DNA of 64,000 bases, taken from positions 8,432,001-8,496,000 of the forward strand of contig NZ_CP045643.1 of NCBI RefSeq assembly GCF_009498275.1. The letters run 5' to 3'. A program made the position numbers and the translations under genes. The DNA comes from Streptomyces fagopyri (GTDB taxonomy: Bacteria; Actinomycetota; Actinomycetes; Streptomycetales; Streptomycetaceae). Below the pieces are notes generated by a model, which was not told the DNA's origin, made no database searches, and worked only from the letters and a program-made list of their open reading frames with translations. Below are positions 7,600-17,600 of this stretch, in pieces; position 1 is the stretch's first letter, and each line of letters opens with the position of its first letter.

Positions 7600-9168
7600 A
7601 TGCCTGCACACGAGGGATATGACGCCGTGATCGTCGGCGGGGGCCACAACGGACTCGTCGCCGCCGCCTATCTGGCCCGTGCCGGACGCTCCGTCCTGGT
7701 GCTGGAGCGCCTGGGGAACACCGGCGGCGCCGCCGTGTCCACCCGGCCGTTCGCCGGGGTCGACGCGCGGCTGTCGCGCTACTCGTACCTGGTCAGCCTG
7801 CTGCCCCGGAAGATCGTCCGTGATCTCGGTCTCGACTTCCGGGTCCGCGGGCGCACCGTGTCCTCGTACACGCCCGTCGAACGCGACGGACGGCCCACCG
7901 GACTCCTCGTCGGCGGGGGCGAGCGGCGCACCCGCGAGGCGTTCCGGCGGCTGACCGGATCGGACCGCGAGTACGAGGCCTGGCAGCGCTTCTACGGCAT
8001 GACCGGCCGTGTCGCCCAGCGGGTGTTCCCGACCCTCACCGAACCGCTGCCCACCCGCGACGAGCTGCGGGGCCGGATCGACGACGAGGACGCCTGGCGG
8101 GTGCTCTTCGAGGAGCCGGTCGGCGTCGCCGTCGAGGAGAACTTCAGCGACGACCTCGTACGCGGCGTCGTCCTCACCGACGCCCTCATCGGCACCTTCG
8201 CGGACGCCCACGACCCCTCGCTGCGCCAGAACCGCTGCTTCCTGTACCACGTGATCGGCGGCGGCACCGGCGCCTGGGACGTCCCGGTCGGCGGCATGGG
8301 GGCCCTGACGGACGCGATCGCCGGCGCGGCGCGCGGCGCGGGCGCCGTGATCGCCACCGGCCACGAGGCGATCCGTGTCCAGACCGATGGCCGAAGCGCC
8401 GAGGTCACCTACCGGACCGCCGACGGGGAGGGCGTCGTCGGGGCCCGGCACGTCCTGGTGAACGCCTCGCCGCAGGAGCTGGCGGCCCTCACGGGAGACC
8501 GGCCGCCGACCCCGGCCGAAGGAGCACAGCTCAAGGTGAACATGCTGCTCAAGCGCCTCCCCAAGCTGCGCGACAGCTCCGTCGACCCGCGCGAGGCGTT
8601 CTCCGGAACCTTCCACGTCGCGGAGGGGTACGAGCAGTTGGCGACCGCCCACGCGCAGGCCGCCGCCGGCCGGCTGCCCGCCGCCCCGCCCTCCGAGATC
8701 TACTGCCACTCGCTCACCGACCCCAGCATCCTCGGCCCGGAGCTGGTCGACCAGGGTTACCAGACACTCACGCTCTTCGGTCTGCACACGCCCGCCCGGC
8801 TCTTCGCGCACGACAACGACGCCGTACGCGCGGAGCTGTTGAAGTCGACCCTGGCGCAACTCGACGCCCAACTCGCCGAACCGCTCGCGGACTGCCTGGC
8901 CACCGACGCGGAGGGCCGTCCGTGCATCGAGGCGAAGACCCCGCTCGACCTGGAGCGTGACCTGCGACTGCCCGGCGGGAACATCTTCCACCGCGACCTC
9001 GCCTTCCCCTACGTCCAGGAGGGCACGGGCCGTTGGGGCGTCGAGACGGCGCACGCCAACGTCCTGCTGTGCGGGGCGGGCGCGGTGCGCGGCGGCGGGG
9101 TGAGCGGGGTCCCGGGGCACAACGCCGCCATGGCCGTGCTGGAGGAGGACGGCCGCCGAGAAAACTGA
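7600..9168 (+). CDS. FAD-dependent oxidoreductase, phytoene-desaturase/PYROXD2-like
   Basis: 522 residues from ATG 7600. The N-terminal dinucleotide-binding motif VIVGGGHNGLVAAAYLARAG (residues about 9-28), ending in LVLERLGNTGGA, marks an FAD amine-oxidase/phytoene-desaturase fold. The C-terminal VLLCGAGAVRGGGVSGVPG is the second FAD contact found in this superfamily. The length and the FHR-Y..GTGRWGVET tail resemble PYROXD2-like proteins rather than carotenoid enzymes, and no carotenoid genes are nearby. Its substrate is unknown. It is followed by the nitronate-monooxygenase-like gene after 54 bp that carry a palindrome. Confidence 0.85.
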   Translation: MPAHEGYDAVIVGGGHNGLVAAAYLARAGRSVLVLERLGNTGGAAVSTRPFAGVDARLSRYSYLVSLLPRKIVRDLGLDFRVRGRTVSSYTPVERDGRPTGLLVGGGERRTREAFRRLTGSDREYEAWQRFYGMTGRVAQRVFPTLTEPLPTRDELRGRIDDEDAWRVLFEEPVGVAVEENFSDDLVRGVVLTDALIGTFADAHDPSLRQNRCFLYHVIGGGTGAWDVPVGGMGALTDAIAGAARGAGAVIATGHEAIRVQTDGRSAEVTYRTADGEGVVGARHVLVNASPQELAALTGDRPPTPAEGAQLKVNMLLKRLPKLRDSSVDPREAFSGTFHVAEGYEQLATAHAQAAAGRLPAAPPSEIYCHSLTDPSILGPELVDQGYQTLTLFGLHTPARLFAHDNDAVRAELLKSTLAQLDAQLAEPLADCLATDAEGRPCIEAKTPLDLERDLRLPGGNIFHRDLAFPYVQEGTGRWGVETAHANVLLCGAGAVRGGGVSGVPGHNAAMAVLEEDGRREN

Positions 9169-9180
9169 CGGAGCATCAGA
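9164..9180. promoter_or_regulatory. CTGA-N7-TCAG palindrome before the nitronate-monooxygenase-like gene
   Basis: ACTGAcggagcaTCAGA, with the same length and half-sites as the perfect palindrome at 19520-19536. It overlaps the 3' end of the FAD oxidoreductase gene and lies 42 bp before the next start, a plausible repressor position. Confidence 0.45.
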
Positions 9181-9222
9181 AAAGCCCTTCCCTCGGCCGG
9201 ACGACTGCGGCATCCTGCGGCC

Positions 9223-10335
9223 ATGCAGACGGAGCTGAGCAAGCAACTGGGGCTCGAGCACGCCATCTTCGGCTTCACGCCGTTTCCCGCCGTCGCCGCG
9301 GCCATCAGCCGCGCCGGCGGACTCGGCGTGCTCGGCGCGGTCCGCTACACCGCCCCCGACGACCTCAAGCGCGACCTCGACTGGATCGAGGCGAATGTCG
9401 GCGGCAGGCCCTACGGCCTGGACGTGGTGATGCCGGCCAAGAAGGTCGAGGGGGTCTCCGAGGCGGACGTCGAGGCGATGATCCCCGAAGGACACCGGCA
9501 GTTCGTCACCGACACCCTCGCCAAATACGGCGTGCCCAGCCTCGCCGAGGGGGATGCGGTCGGCTGGCGCATCACGGGCTGGATGGAACAGGTCGCGCGC
9601 ACCCAGCTCGACGTCGCCTTCGACTATCCGATCAGACTGCTCGCCAACGCGCTGGGCTCGCCCCCCGACGACGTCGTGCGGCGCGCTCACGAGCGAGGAG
9701 TGCTCGTCGCGGCCCTCGCGGGCAGCGCCCGGCACGCCCGCAAGCACGCCGCGGCGGGCATCGACGTCGTCGTCGCGCAGGGCTACGAGGCGGGCGGCCA
9801 CACCGGGGAGATCGCCTCGATGGTGCTCACGCCGGAGGTCGTGGACGCCGTCGGCCCGCTGCCCGTCCTCGCGGCGGGCGGCATCGGCAGCGGACGGCAG
9901 GTGGCCGCCGCGCTCAGCCTCGGCGCCCAGGGCGTGTGGCTCGGTTCCCTGTGGCTGACCGTCACCGAGGCCGACCTGCACTCGCCGGCCGTGACCCGCA
10001 AGCTGCTGGCCGCCGGGTCCGGCGACACCGTCCGCTCGCGCGCGCTGACCGGGAAACCGGCCCGTCAGCTGCGCACCGAGTGGACCGACGCCTGGGACGA
10101 CCCGCACGGTCCCGGCACCCTGCCCATGCCCCTGCAGGGGCTGCTGGTGGCCGAGGCGGTCTCCCGCATCCAGAAGTACGAGGTGGAGCCGCTGCTCGGG
10201 ACGCCCGTCGGGCAGATCGTCGGCCGGATGAACAGCGAACGCAGCGTCCAGGCCGTCTTCGACGACCTCACCCGCGGTTTCGAGCAGGCCGTCGACCGCG
10301 TCAACCGGATCGCCGGAAGGAGCGACCGACCGTGA
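9223..10335 (+). CDS. Nitronate monooxygenase-family (NPD-like) FMN oxidoreductase
   Basis: 370 residues from ATG 9223. TIM-barrel FMN oxidoreductase: an N-terminal FGFTPFPAVAAAISRAGGLG strand-loop, central VVAQGYEAGGHTGEI, then VLAAGGIGSGRQVAAALSLG and GVWLGSLW, which hold the FMN phosphate. Members oxidise nitronates or reduce enones and quinones. Rv3553 of the mycobacterial cholesterol regulon belongs to this family and has similar length, which suits the steroid-like surroundings. The last codons overlap the start of the acyl-CoA synthetase gene (GTGA), so the two are translationally coupled. Confidence 0.88.
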   Translation: MQTELSKQLGLEHAIFGFTPFPAVAAAISRAGGLGVLGAVRYTAPDDLKRDLDWIEANVGGRPYGLDVVMPAKKVEGVSEADVEAMIPEGHRQFVTDTLAKYGVPSLAEGDAVGWRITGWMEQVARTQLDVAFDYPIRLLANALGSPPDDVVRRAHERGVLVAALAGSARHARKHAAAGIDVVVAQGYEAGGHTGEIASMVLTPEVVDAVGPLPVLAAGGIGSGRQVAAALSLGAQGVWLGSLWLTVTEADLHSPAVTRKLLAAGSGDTVRSRALTGKPARQLRTEWTDAWDDPHGPGTLPMPLQGLLVAEAVSRIQKYEVEPLLGTPVGQIVGRMNSERSVQAVFDDLTRGFEQAVDRVNRIAGRSDRP

Positions 10336-11891
10336 CCACCACCCCGCCGTCACCGAACGGCTTCTGGGCCCAGGCCGCCGCCGACCCCGGCCGCACGGTC
10401 CTCGTCACCCCGGAAGGGGACGAGTGGACCGCCGGCCGTCTGCACACCGAGGCCAACCGTCTGGTGCACGGGCTGCGCGCCGCCGGCCTCGAACGCGGCG
10501 ACGCCTTCGCCGTCGTCCTGCCCAACGGCGTGGAGTTCCTCGTCGCCTACCTCGCCGCCTCGCAGGCCGGCCTGTATCTCGTCCCCGTCAACCACCACCT
10601 GGTGGGCCCCGAGATCGCCTGGATCGTCTCGGACTCGGGTGCCAAGGTGCTCATCGCCCACGAACGGTTCGCCGACGCGGCCCGTCACGCCGCCGACGAG
10701 GCGGACCTGCCGCACGTGTGCCGCTACGCCGTCGGCACGGTCGAGGGATTCCGGCCGTACGCCGAACTCCTCGCCGGACAGGACGGATCGGCGCCCGCAG
10801 AGCGCACCCTCGGCTGGGTCATGAACTACACCTCGGGCACCACGGGCCGTCCTCGCGGCATCCGCCGGCCGCTGCCCGGCAAGCTCCCCGAGGAGTCCTA
10901 CCTCGGCGGATTCCTCGGCATCTTCGGCATCAGACCCTTCGACGACAACGTCCACCTCGTCTGCTCGCCGCTGTACCACACGGCCGTACTCCAGTTCGCG
11001 GGTGCCTCCCTGCACATCGGCCACCGGCTGGTGCTGATGGACAAGTGGACGCCCGAGGAGATGCTCCGGGTCATCGACACCCACCGGTGCACCCACACCC
11101 ACATGGTCCCGACCCAGTTCCACCGGCTGCTGGCGCTCCCCGGGGAAGTCCGGGCCCGCTACGACGTGTCGTCGATGCGGCACGCCATCCACGGCGCCGC
11201 CCCCTGCCCCGACCACGTGAAACGGGCCATGATCGAGTGGTGGGGCCACAGCGTCGAGGAGTACTACGCGGCCAGCGAGGGCGGCGGCGCCTTCGCGACC
11301 GCCGAGGACTGGCTGAAGAAGCCCGGCACCGTCGGCAGGGCCTGGCCCATCAGCGAACTCGCCGTCTTCGACGACGACGGCAGACGGCTGCCCCCCGGTG
11401 AACTCGGCACCGTCTACATGAAGATGAGCACCGGCGGATTCTCGTACCACAAGGACGAGAGCAAGACCAGGAAGAACCGCATCGGCGACTTCTTCACCGT
11501 CGGCGACCTCGGCTGCCTCGACGAGGACGGCTATCTCTTCCTCCGCGACCGCAAGATCAACATGATCATCTCAGGTGGCGTCAACATCTACCCGGCCGAG
11601 ATCGAGGCCGCGCTGCTCGCCCATCCCGCCGTCGCCGACGCGGCGGCCTTCGGCATCCCGCACGACGACTGGGGCGAGGAGGTCAAGGCCGTCGTCGAGC
11701 CCGCGCCCGGACACACACCGGGAGCGGACCTCGCCGCGGACGTCCTGCGCCACTGCGCGGAGCGGCTGGCCGGATACAAACGGCCCAAGAGCGTCGACTT
11801 CATCGAGTCGATGCCGCGCGACCCCAACGGGAAACTGTACAAACGGCGGCTGCGCGAACCGTACTGGCAGGGCCGCACCCGACCCGTCTGA
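10332..11891 (+). CDS. Acyl-CoA synthetase (AMP-forming, FadD family)
   Basis: 519 residues from GTG 10332, overlapping the upstream stop by 4 bp. ANL superfamily motifs are clear: the phosphate loop NYTSGTTGRPRGIRR (about residue 160), a YAASEGGG A5-type motif, GDLGCLDEDGYLFLRDR (A7/A8), IISGGVNIYPAEIE, and the catalytic lysine in PRDPNGKLYK near the end. It activates a carboxylic acid to acyl-AMP and then acyl-CoA. Coupling to the NPD-like gene suggests a shared catabolic pathway; the acid is not identifiable from sequence. Confidence 0.9.
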   Translation: MTTTPPSPNGFWAQAAADPGRTVLVTPEGDEWTAGRLHTEANRLVHGLRAAGLERGDAFAVVLPNGVEFLVAYLAASQAGLYLVPVNHHLVGPEIAWIVSDSGAKVLIAHERFADAARHAADEADLPHVCRYAVGTVEGFRPYAELLAGQDGSAPAERTLGWVMNYTSGTTGRPRGIRRPLPGKLPEESYLGGFLGIFGIRPFDDNVHLVCSPLYHTAVLQFAGASLHIGHRLVLMDKWTPEEMLRVIDTHRCTHTHMVPTQFHRLLALPGEVRARYDVSSMRHAIHGAAPCPDHVKRAMIEWWGHSVEEYYAASEGGGAFATAEDWLKKPGTVGRAWPISELAVFDDDGRRLPPGELGTVYMKMSTGGFSYHKDESKTRKNRIGDFFTVGDLGCLDEDGYLFLRDRKINMIISGGVNIYPAEIEAALLAHPAVADAAAFGIPHDDWGEEVKAVVEPAPGHTPGADLAADVLRHCAERLAGYKRPKSVDFIESMPRDPNGKLYKRRLREPYWQGRTRPV

Positions 11892-11900
11892 CCCGGCTCT

Positions 11901-11932
11901 CCTGTGGCCCCCCACCCGCGGGGGACCACAGG
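11901..11932. terminator. Bidirectional hairpin terminator
   Basis: CCTGTGG (11901-11907) pairs with CCACAGG (11926-11932), and inner C-run/G-run pairing extends the stem. It lies between two convergent genes, only 9 bp past the synthetase stop. Confidence 0.65.
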
Positions 11933-11939
11933 GCCCAGG

Positions 11940-14449
11940 TCAGCGGTGCTCGCGCACCCGGACCACCCGCAGGCCGGGCGAGGACAGGATGTCCTTCCCA
12001 CAGAACGGTGGGGTCACCCAGCGCCCGCCGGAGAACAGCCGCGTCTGGTCGCCGGAGTGCGGCGAGTTCGGGTTCGACGACTGGGAGTACGTCAGGAGCG
12101 TACGGGCGACCGGGCAGGGGCCCCCGTCCCAGCCGACCGCCTGGATGTACGAGGAACCGGTGGTGACCTCGGTGTATCCGCCGGCCGCGGGATCCCACAC
12201 CGGTTCGACCTTGTTCCACACCCCCAGCGACTCCGTGCCGCCCGGCACCGGGATGCGCTTGCCGCCCCGCACGACGAACTGGTGGTCGCCCAGCGGGGAG
12301 TCGAGCGCGATGCCCGCCGTACGCAACTCCGTCACCGTGTCCGCGAGGGCCGTGGCGAACCCCGGAGCCCCCGTGTCGAGCGTGTTCGGGGTGTGCACGG
12401 GATCGGCCGCCGAGAACGGGACCTTCCAGAGCTGCGCGGCCGGCACCAGGGCGGTCAGCCTGCGCCAGAAGCGGTCGAAGAACAGCGCCCCTCGGCTGCC
12501 CGTGTTCATGGTGTGGTCCCACGCCCCGAGCACGCGGCACGCCCCGCGCACGTCGACGGGACTGCCGTCGCCGCCCGTCGCCCGCCGGCCCGGCAGCGCG
12601 GCGCACGCCCGTGCCGCGTCGTCCGCGACGAGGTCGCCCACGGGAGCGCGGTCGGTGAACTGCTGTGCCAGCAGGTCCCGTTCGGTGAGCCCGCCCCTCG
12701 CCGCCATCGCCGTGACGTCGTCGATGGCGCCCCGTGTACGGATCGAGCGCGCGGTTCCGATCGTCCCGAACACCCGCTCGTACCCGGTCACCGGCCGGTC
12801 CGCGTTGGCCAGCCAGGCACTGTCGTTGGAGTTCTCCGCGTAGGGCGCGTCCCGCAGGACCGGCATCCTCCCGGGCCCGAAGATGCCCGGCTGCACGGCG
12901 TCCCGGTCGCTGCCCAGCGCGCACTCGCCGCGTGAGCCGTCGAGGACCGCGACCCCGGACGCCGGGTAGGTGACCTTGCCGAGTGGCGTCGAGCAGCGCC
13001 GGGCCAGTTCGTCGGTGATCCGGGGGAGCACCTGTGACTGGGTGAACAACGAGTGACCGCCCGAGTCGGCGGCGATCGTGTTCACCCAGGGCAGTCCCTG
13101 GGTGGTCCTGAGGACCGTGAGGATGTCGGCCGTGCTGCGGGCCCTGCTGAAGCCGAGAGAGGTGTCCGAGATCCGCAGGTTGGACGCGTTGGGGTCGTTG
13201 AGCGCGTACGCCGTCGTCGTGGTCCAGGGAAGCGGGAGCTGAGTTCCGAGGGAGGTGACGACGGGACCGTAGCGGGTCCACCACTGCGTGCGGGTGACCG
13301 GCGGGCCGTCCTGCACCCCGACGGTGACGGCCCGTCTCGTCATCCGCTCCGGTACCCCGTCCACCAGGTACGTCGTCGGATCGGTCGGATCCAGGGTCAG
13401 CTGATGGAGGTTGAGGGTGACGCCCGTCGCGACCGTGTGACTCCACGCCACCCGCGCGTTGTACCCGATCGACATCGTCGCCGAGCCCAGCAGTGAACCG
13501 CCCGAGACGTCGAGCTCGCCGGGGATCGTCTGCTGCGACTGCCAGAAGCGGCGGCCGCCCTGCCAGGGGTAGTGAGGGTTGCCGAGCAGCAGACCGCGGC
13601 CGTTCTCCGTCGTCGCGCCGCTGAACGCGACGGCGTTGGACCCCATGTCGGCGCCGTCGAAGGCATCCCGCGCGGCACGGGCGAAGCTCCGCGCGGACAC
13701 GTCGGCGCGCGCCGGGGAGGCGACCGTGGACGGGATCGAGGACGAGGGCGCGCCCGGGGAGCGGTCGTGCTCGTGGGCGCGCGTTCGGGCGCGCGGGTGG
13801 CGACGGCCGTCGTCGCCGGCGGTCGCGCGCCCGTGATGCCGTCCACCGCGCGGCCCTGGCCGCCGAGCACCGCCAGCGCGAAGTTGCGCGCGGCCACGTC
13901 CACCCGGGTCACGGGGCGAACCCAGGCGGCGCCCCGGCAGGCCGGATCGGTGACGCGGTTCTGCGCGAGCCAGGCGTTGTAACCCGCGGCCCACCCGCGC
14001 ATCAGGTCGCCGACCTGTCGGCTCGGCCCGCTCGGCGCGGGCCGGGCGAGCAGCTTCTCCACCGTGCCCGCCTCCCGGACACCGCGGAAGTACAGGTCGC
14101 TGGAGAGGTTCCCGGTCGCCGACGACAGCGAGCCGTCGGGTGCCCCGTCGGGGCCGAAGTAGCGCGAGCGCTCGCCGCGCACGGTCACGAAGCCGTCGGC
14201 GAGGGTGCACACCTGGTCGGCGGCCTGCGCCCAGCCGGTGCCGAAACCGAGGTTCGTGTAGTCCTTGGCCAGGATGTGCGGAATGCCGTACTCGGTGTAG
14301 CGGATCACGGCGGACAGGCCACCGGCGGACGGACGGGACGGAGGGTGCTGCCGGCCCTGGCCGTCCGCGGCGGCGGCGGCAGGCAGCGCGGCCGTGGCGA
14401 CGAGCAGGGCGGCGGCCAGGACGGTGAACCGTCCGGGGCGGGTGCGCAT
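11940..14449 (-). pseudogene. Secreted penicillin-acylase-family hydrolase, split by a frameshift
   Basis: The ATG at 14449, behind GGGAGG, begins a signal peptide (MRTRPGRFTVLAAALLVATA). It reads in one frame through RYTEYGIPHILAKDY and GTGWAQAADQVC to about 13820. The homologous continuation then moves to another frame: ADMGSNAVAFSG (Gly-Ser, the expected Ntn nucleophile at the beta-chain start), LLLGNPHYPW, YNARVAWSHT, and on to a stop at 11940. The two parts together make a normal acylase of about 835 residues; family members hydrolyse beta-lactam side chains or acyl-homoserine lactones. The shift falls in a low-complexity GC-rich linker (about 13745-13830), so a sequencing indel is a real alternative to decay. 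Confidence 0.75.
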
Positions 14450-14505
14450 CGTGCCTCCCGACATCAGTGAGGGAAGGGGCGGTTGAGCGTAACAACGGCC
14501 ACAGA

Positions 14506-14577
14506 CGTTTGACCGGGTGTCACCGCGTCCCACGGCAGGGTGCAGCGTCTTCGCGTCAAACGCGCCGGACGCTTGAC
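14506..14577. promoter_or_regulatory. Three CGTTTGAC-like repeats in a divergent promoter region
   Basis: CGTTTGAC (14506-14513), its inverted copy GTCAAACG (14555-14562) and CGCTTGAC (14570-14577) lie between the acylase and the acyl-CoA synthetase gene. They could be regulator half-sites or -35-like elements; no partner is known. Confidence 0.3.
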
Positions 14578-14634
14578 CGCGCTCACGGACCGGAACGAGG
14601 ATCACGCCAGAGCGGACGGACGAAGGAGCAGGTC

Positions 14635-16137
14635 ATGACGGCGGGACGAAGCGTCACGGTCGACGGGGTGCTGCGACGCAGTGCCCGGCGGACCCCGGAG
14701 CGCGTCGCGGTCCACTACCGCGACCGCTCGTGGACCTACGCCGAACTCGACGAGGCCGTCTCCCGCGCCGCCCAGGCCCTGCGCTCCGCGGGCCTTGAGC
14801 CCGGCGACCGCGTCGGCGCCTACGGCCACAACTCGGACGCCTACCTCATCGGCTTCCTCGCCTGCGCCCGGGCCGGACTGGTGCACGTACCGGTCAACCA
14901 GAACCTCACCGGTGACGACCTGGCCTACATCGTCGAACAGGCCGGCTGCGGACTCGTCCTGACCGACCCCGATCTGGCCGGAAACCTGCCCGGGGGCACG
15001 CGCGTCCTGCCCCTGCGCGACGCCGGCGACTCACTGCTCGCGCGCCTGGCCGACACCCCGCCGTACGACGGTCCCGAGTCGCGCGGGGAGGATCTGACGC
15101 AACTGCTGTACACATCGGGCACCACCGCGCTGCCCAAGGGCGCGATGATGACGCACCGCGCGCTGGTGCACGAGTACCTGAGCGCGATCACCGCCCTCGA
15201 CCTGCAGGCCGGCGACCTGCCCGTGCACGCGCTGCCGCTCTACCACTCGGCGCAGATGCACGTGTTCCTGCTGCCGTATCTCGCCGTCGGCGCCGTGAAC
15301 GTGATCCTCGACGCGCCCGACGCCGAGAAGATCCTCGACCTGGTCGAGGCGGGACGCGCGGACAGTCTGTTCGCCCCGCCCACCGTGTGGATCGGCCTGT
15401 CCAACCGGCCCGACTTCGCGACCCGTGACCTGAGCGGGCTGCGCAAGGCGTACTACGGGGCGTCGATCATGCCGGTGCCGGTCCTGGAGCGACTGCGGGA
15501 GCGGCTGCCGAAGCTGGCGTTCTACAACTGCTTCGGACAGAGCGAGATCGGCCCCCTGGCCATGGTCCTCGGCCCGCACGAGCACAAGGGCCGGATGGAC
15601 TCCTGCGGCCGGCCGGTGCTGTTCGTGGAGGCGCGGGTCGTCGACGAGTCCGGCAAGGACGTGGCCGACGGGGAGCGGGGCGAGATCGTCTACCGCTCAC
15701 CGCAGTTGTGCGAGGGCTACTGGGAGAGGCCGGAGGAGACGGCCGAGGCCTTCCGGGACGGCTGGTTCCACTCCGGGGACCTCGCGGTGCGGGACGGGGA
15801 CGGCTTCTTCACCGTCGTGGACCGGGTGAAGGACGTCATCAACTCGGGCGGCGTCCTGGTCGCGTCGCGGCAGGTGGAGGACGCGCTCTACACGCACGAC
15901 GCGGTCGCCGAGGTGGCGGTGATCGGGCTGCCCGACGAGCGGTGGATCGAGGCGGTCACGGCGGTCGTCGTCGCGCGCGGCGAGATCAGCGGGGACGAAC
16001 TCGTGGCGCACGCCCGGGAGAAGCTCGCCCACTTCAAGGCGCCCAAGCGGGTGCTGTTCGTGGACGAGCTGCCGCGCAACGCGAGCGGGAAGATCCTCAA
16101 GCGGGAACTGAGGGACCGGTTCGCGGCGGAGTCGTAG
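14635..16137 (+). CDS. Acyl-CoA synthetase (AMP-forming, FadD family)
   Basis: 500 residues from ATG 14635, behind GGAG. Motifs in order: LTYTELDE-like RSWTYAELDEA, the P-loop LLYTSGTTALPKGAMMTH (about residue 157), NCFGQSEIGPLAM (A5-like), WFHSGDLAVRDGDGFF, VINSGGVLVASRQVEDAL, and the A10 lysine in ELPRNASGKILKREL. This is the FadD class that activates medium- or long-chain acids. It is monocistronic, divergent from the broken acylase gene and convergent with paaK. The substrate is not evident. Confidence 0.9.
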   Translation: MTAGRSVTVDGVLRRSARRTPERVAVHYRDRSWTYAELDEAVSRAAQALRSAGLEPGDRVGAYGHNSDAYLIGFLACARAGLVHVPVNQNLTGDDLAYIVEQAGCGLVLTDPDLAGNLPGGTRVLPLRDAGDSLLARLADTPPYDGPESRGEDLTQLLYTSGTTALPKGAMMTHRALVHEYLSAITALDLQAGDLPVHALPLYHSAQMHVFLLPYLAVGAVNVILDAPDAEKILDLVEAGRADSLFAPPTVWIGLSNRPDFATRDLSGLRKAYYGASIMPVPVLERLRERLPKLAFYNCFGQSEIGPLAMVLGPHEHKGRMDSCGRPVLFVEARVVDESGKDVADGERGEIVYRSPQLCEGYWERPEETAEAFRDGWFHSGDLAVRDGDGFFTVVDRVKDVINSGGVLVASRQVEDALYTHDAVAEVAVIGLPDERWIEAVTAVVVARGEISGDELVAHAREKLAHFKAPKRVLFVDELPRNASGKILKRELRDRFAAES

Positions 16138-16208
16138 GCCGCGCCGGAGGGCGGGCGTCCGCCCGAGGCTCCGACGGGCCGGCACCTGCCCGAGGCCGGA
16201 CGTGGACC

Positions 16209-16246
16209 GGCGGCCGCCGTGGGACGGCCGCGCGACGGCGGCCGCC
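16209..16246. terminator. Bidirectional hairpin terminator between fadD and paaK
   Basis: Perfect 12-bp arms (16209-16220 and 16235-16246) with a 14-nt loop lie in the 123-bp gap between two convergent genes. Confidence 0.65.
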
Positions 16247-16260
16247 CGACGGGACGCTCG

Positions 16261-17565
16261 TCAGTGCTCCCGCAGGTCGACGATCCGCCTGATCTTCCCC
16301 ACGGACCGCTCCAGCGACTCGGGTTCGACGACCTCGACGGCGACCGACACCCCGATCCCGTCCTTCACGGCCGCCGTGATGGAGTGCGCGGCCGCGTCGC
16401 GCACCTCGGGGGTCGCGCCGGGCCGCGCCTCGGCCCGTACGGTGAGCGCGTCGAGGCGTCCCTCGCGGGTCAGCCGGAGCTGGAAGTGCGGTGCGACGCC
16501 CGGGGTGCGCAGCACGATCTCCTCGATCTGTGTCGGGAAGAGGTTGACCCCTCGCAGGATCACCATGTCGTCGCTGCGGCCGGTGACCTTCTCCATCCGG
16601 CGGAAGACGCGGGCGGTACCGGGCAGCAGCCGGGTCAGGTCCCGGGTGCGGTAGCGGACGACGGGCATGGCCTCCTTGGTGAGCGAGGTGAACACCAGCT
16701 CGCCCTCGGAGCCGTCCGGCAGTACCTCGCCGGTGATCGGGTCGACGATCTCCGGGTAGAAGTGGTCCTCCCAGACGTGCAGCCCGTCCTTGGTCTCCAC
16801 GCACTCCTGGGCGACGCCCGGGCCGACCACCTCCGACAGGCCGTAGATGTCCACGGCGTCGATGGCGAACCGCTCCTCGATCTCGCGCCGCATCTCCTCG
16901 GTCCACGGCTCCGCGCCGAAGACACCCACCCTCAGCGAGGTGCCGCGCGGATCGACACCCTGCCGTTCGAACTCGTCGAGCAGCGTGAGCATGTACGAGG
17001 GGGTCACCATGATGACGTCGGGGCGCAGGTCCTGGATGAGCTGGACCTGACGTGCCGTCATACCGCCGGACGCGGGGATCACCGTACAGCCGAGCCGTTC
17101 CGCGCCGTAGTGCGCGCCGAGACCGCCGGTGAACAGCCCGTAGCCGTAGGCCACATGCACCTTGTCGCCCGGACGGCCGCCCGCCGCCCGGATCGAACGG
17201 GCCACCATGTCCGCCCACATGGAGAGGTCGTTGTCCGTGTAGCCGACGACCGTGGGGCGCCCGGTGGTCCCGCTCGACGCGTGCAGGCGGCGGATCCGCT
17301 CGTGGGGCACGGCGAACATCCCGTACGGATAGTTCTCGCGCAGGTCCGCCTTCGTCGTGAACGGGAAGCGCGCCAGGTCCGACAGGGTGCGGCAGTCTTC
17401 CGGCCGTACGCCCGCCTTGTCGAAGGACTCCCGGTAGAAGGGCACGTTCTCGTAGGCGTGCCGCAGCGACGCCCGCAGCCGCTCCTCCTGCAACGCCCGC
17501 AGCGCGTCGGCGTCCAGCCGCTCTCCCGCGTCCAGCAGATCCTTCGACACCGTGGAATCCGCCAT
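16261..17565 (-). CDS. paaK: Phenylacetate--CoA ligase
   Basis: 434 residues, the normal PaaK length, from ATG 17565. Visible features are HAYENVPFYRESFD near the N-terminus, RLHASSGTTGRPTVVGYT (P-loop near residue 95), YGYGLFTGGLGAHYG, IYGLSEVVGPGVA, FTSLTKEAMPVVRYRTRDLT, and GRSDDMVILRGVNLFPTQIE in the C-terminal domain. The enzyme makes phenylacetyl-CoA from phenylacetate, ATP and CoA, the first step of the paa aerobic route. No other paa genes are in the window. An 18-bp palindrome 36 bp upstream is a likely repressor site. Confidence 0.95.
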   Translation of the reverse strand: MADSTVSKDLLDAGERLDADALRALQEERLRASLRHAYENVPFYRESFDKAGVRPEDCRTLSDLARFPFTTKADLRENYPYGMFAVPHERIRRLHASSGTTGRPTVVGYTDNDLSMWADMVARSIRAAGGRPGDKVHVAYGYGLFTGGLGAHYGAERLGCTVIPASGGMTARQVQLIQDLRPDVIMVTPSYMLTLLDEFERQGVDPRGTSLRVGVFGAEPWTEEMRREIEERFAIDAVDIYGLSEVVGPGVAQECVETKDGLHVWEDHFYPEIVDPITGEVLPDGSEGELVFTSLTKEAMPVVRYRTRDLTRLLPGTARVFRRMEKVTGRSDDMVILRGVNLFPTQIEEIVLRTPGVAPHFQLRLTREGRLDALTVRAEARPGATPEVRDAAAHSITAAVKDGIGVSVAVEVVEPESLERSVGKIRRIVDLREH

Positions 17566-17600
17566 GGGGACTCCTCCCTCACCAACCGTACCAATCCGGG

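Noticed and set aside
7588..10353. A 921-codon reverse-strand open frame
   Set aside because: It mirrors the FAD oxidoreductase and NPD genes on the other strand, has low-complexity Gly/Ala/Arg composition and no family motif.
11940..14449. Programmed ribosomal frameshifting in the acylase gene
   Set aside because: No slippery heptamer followed by a stem was recognisable in 13745-13830; a simple indel explains the data better.
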